From an uncultured Porphyromonadaceae bacterium (GTDB taxonomy: Bacteria; Bacteroidota; Bacteroidia; Bacteroidales; Muribaculaceae), in contig CAJMDR010000135.1 in assembly GCA_905212215.1 (NCBI GenBank), positions 1-6,184 on the forward strand: DNA of 6,184 nt, given 5' to 3'. The notes beneath the pieces were generated by a model. That model was not told the origin of the DNA, did not search any database, and saw nothing but the letters and a program-made list of their open reading frames with translations. Below are positions 5,558-6,184 of this stretch, in pieces. Each line of letters opens with the position of its first letter. Position 1 is the stretch's first letter. Position numbers and translations under genes: made by a program.

Positions 5558-5589
5558 TTTGTGTATAAGCGGCTTTTTTTATAATTTTG
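5558..5589 (+). promoter_or_regulatory. Consensus Bacteroides-type promoter of the small membrane protein-dxs operon
   Basis: TTTG (5558-5561), exactly 20 bases, then TAATTTTG (5582-5589): a perfect match to both consensus boxes with the preferred spacing, the best promoter in the window. The -7 box ends 4 bases before the ATG at 5594, so transcription should start at about 5592-5596, leaving practically no leader. Confidence 0.7.
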
Positions 5590-5593
5590 TGTT

Positions 5594-5764
5594 ATGAAAA
5601 TTCGCAGTATAATCATCATGATCGTTCTTGGGCTCTTATGGCTCTGGCTTTCGGTATTTTTATTACTGCGCGGAGGCGTTACGCTAAAGAATCTGTTAGT
5701 GGTAGCGGTGTCAGGACTGTTGATACTGTTTCCATTGCTTAAGCGTTACGGCTACATAAAATAA
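5594..5764 (+). CDS. 56-residue two-helix membrane protein of unknown function, in operon with dxs
   Basis: I do not recognise a family. The peptide begins [18 protein letters not shown]: a short basic start, then a hydrophobic segment at about 5-25, a short loop (RGGVTLKN, 26-33) and a second hydrophobic segment at about 34-49, ending in the basic tail KRYGYIK. That predicts a membrane alpha-hairpin; the positive charge at both ends suggests both are cytoplasmic. In-frame TAA at 5582-5584 makes the ATG at 5594 the first possible; Met9 (5618) is the alternative if transcription starts later. There is no Shine-Dalgarno and almost no leader. The stop is two bases before the dxs ATG, so translation of dxs is probably coupled to it. 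It could be a functional microprotein or mainly a leader ORF setting dxs translation. It is shorter than common gene-calling cut-offs and may be unannotated. Confidence 0.7.
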   Translation: MKIRSIIIMIVLGLLWLWLSVFLLLRGGVTLKNLLVVAVSGLLILFPLLKRYGYIK

Positions 5765-5766
5765 CC

Positions 5767-6184
5767 ATGAAAGACGAATCAATACCTGAAAAATATAAAG
5801 TGTCGAGTGCGGGAGAACTAAGGCAGTTACCGTTAGAGGCGTTACCGAAAGTATGCGCTGATTTGCGTAACTGTATCATTGAGAATCTCTCTACCAATCC
5901 GGGTCATTTTGCATCATCGATGGGCGCCGTGGAAATAGCCGTGGCGCTGCATTACTGTCTTGACACACCTGACGACAAGATTGTATGGGACGTAGGCCAC
6001 CAGGCATACGCTCATAAAATCATTACCGGCCGACGCGAGGCGTTCAAGACGTTGCGTCAGGACGGCGGCATAAGTGGTTTCCCAAACCCGCAGGAAAGTC
6101 CATACGATACTTTCACGGCAGGGCATGCTTCCAATTCTATATCGGCGGCATTAGGCATGGCTATAGCTGAAATGTCGAAGCCAC
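5767..6184 (+). CDS. dxs: 1-deoxy-D-xylulose-5-phosphate synthase, N-terminal part
   Basis: Dxs condenses pyruvate and glyceraldehyde 3-phosphate, with thiamine diphosphate, to DXP, the entry step of the MEP isoprenoid pathway and a precursor for thiamine and pyridoxal. The 139 complete codons match the N-terminal thiamine-binding domain: [17 protein letters not shown] (19-35), [13 protein letters not shown] (44-56) with His47 corresponding to E. coli Dxs His49, [20 protein letters not shown] (70-89) with the GHQ (77-79) motif, and [16 protein letters not shown] (117-132). The GDG Mg/ThDP site and the remaining two domains lie beyond the right edge (full length is about 620-640 residues). In-frame TAA at 5740-5742 leaves ATG 5767 as the sensible start. 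It lies two bases after the small membrane ORF and uses the promoter at 5558-5589. No inactivating change is seen. Confidence 0.96.
   Translation, partial: MKDESIPEKYKVSSAGELRQLPLEALPKVCADLRNCIIENLSTNPGHFASSMGAVEIAVALHYCLDTPDDKIVWDVGHQAYAHKIITGRREAFKTLRQDGGISGFPNPQESPYDTFTAGHASNSISAALGMAIAEMSKP

Larger units (their letters stand above)
5248..5593. other. 346-bp divergent intergenic region without genes
   Basis: A+T-rich spacer between the leftward HTH gene and the rightward operon. I find no convincing ORF or RNA gene on either strand. It holds the HTH promoter with flanking inverted-repeat arms (5281-5336), a hairpin and direct repeats (5388-5461), a 10-bp palindrome (5533-5542) and the rightward promoter (5558-5589). 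The stretch 5462-5530 shows nothing I can name. Confidence 0.8.

Noticed and set aside
1..6184. Mobile element, CRISPR array, tRNA/rRNA, toxin-antitoxin or defence system
   Set aside because: Looked for transposase or integrase motifs, regularly spaced repeats, tRNA-like cloverleaf patterns and defence domains. None is present; the HTH protein has no partner gene to form a toxin-antitoxin pair.

Overview
The window looks like an ordinary chromosomal housekeeping segment from a member of the Bacteroidota, most likely order Bacteroidales. Three things point there. The phosphofructokinase is of the long pyrophosphate-dependent type. Several 5' regions carry the Bacteroides-type promoter boxes (-33 TTTG, -7 TAnnTTTG) and mostly lack Shine-Dalgarno sequences. 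The universal stress protein and the small helix-turn-helix protein look like lineage-typical forms. Genus cannot be fixed from the sequence.

Layout. Positions 1-80 (minus) hold the first 26 codons of a gene leaving the window, probably a patatin-like phospholipase. Positions 81-366 are a divergent control region with a -7 box facing each way, an 11-bp direct repeat between them and a leader hairpin before the next gene. Positions 367-2022 (plus) encode PPi-dependent phosphofructokinase (pfp), followed by a strong intrinsic terminator. Positions 2122-3501 (plus) encode an OmpP1/FadL-type outer-membrane channel, and 3553-3717 (plus) a 54-residue rubredoxin. A 21-bp perfect hairpin at 3726-3776 separates rubredoxin from the convergent gene at 3790-4902 (minus), a universal stress protein with an extra N-terminal domain. 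Upstream of that on the same strand are a terminator (4923-4962) and an 86-residue HTH protein (4987-5247, minus) with its own promoter. The 346-bp divergent spacer 5248-5593 has no gene but holds promoters on both strands, a palindrome and repeats. The plus strand then carries a 56-residue two-helix membrane protein (5594-5764) and, two bases later, the start of dxs (5767 to window end), the first enzyme of the MEP isoprenoid pathway.

How the genes relate. There is no single pathway. Pfp runs reversible glycolysis at the cost of PPi. The FadL channel brings hydrophobic compounds across the outer membrane. Rubredoxin and the stress protein suit an anaerobe coping with oxygen or other stress, though that is inference. 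The small membrane protein and dxs look like one translationally coupled operon starting at a promoter so close to the first ATG that the mRNA may be leaderless. I found no mobile element, CRISPR array, RNA gene or defence system. The most interesting signals are regulatory, together with the uncharacterised microprotein in front of dxs.
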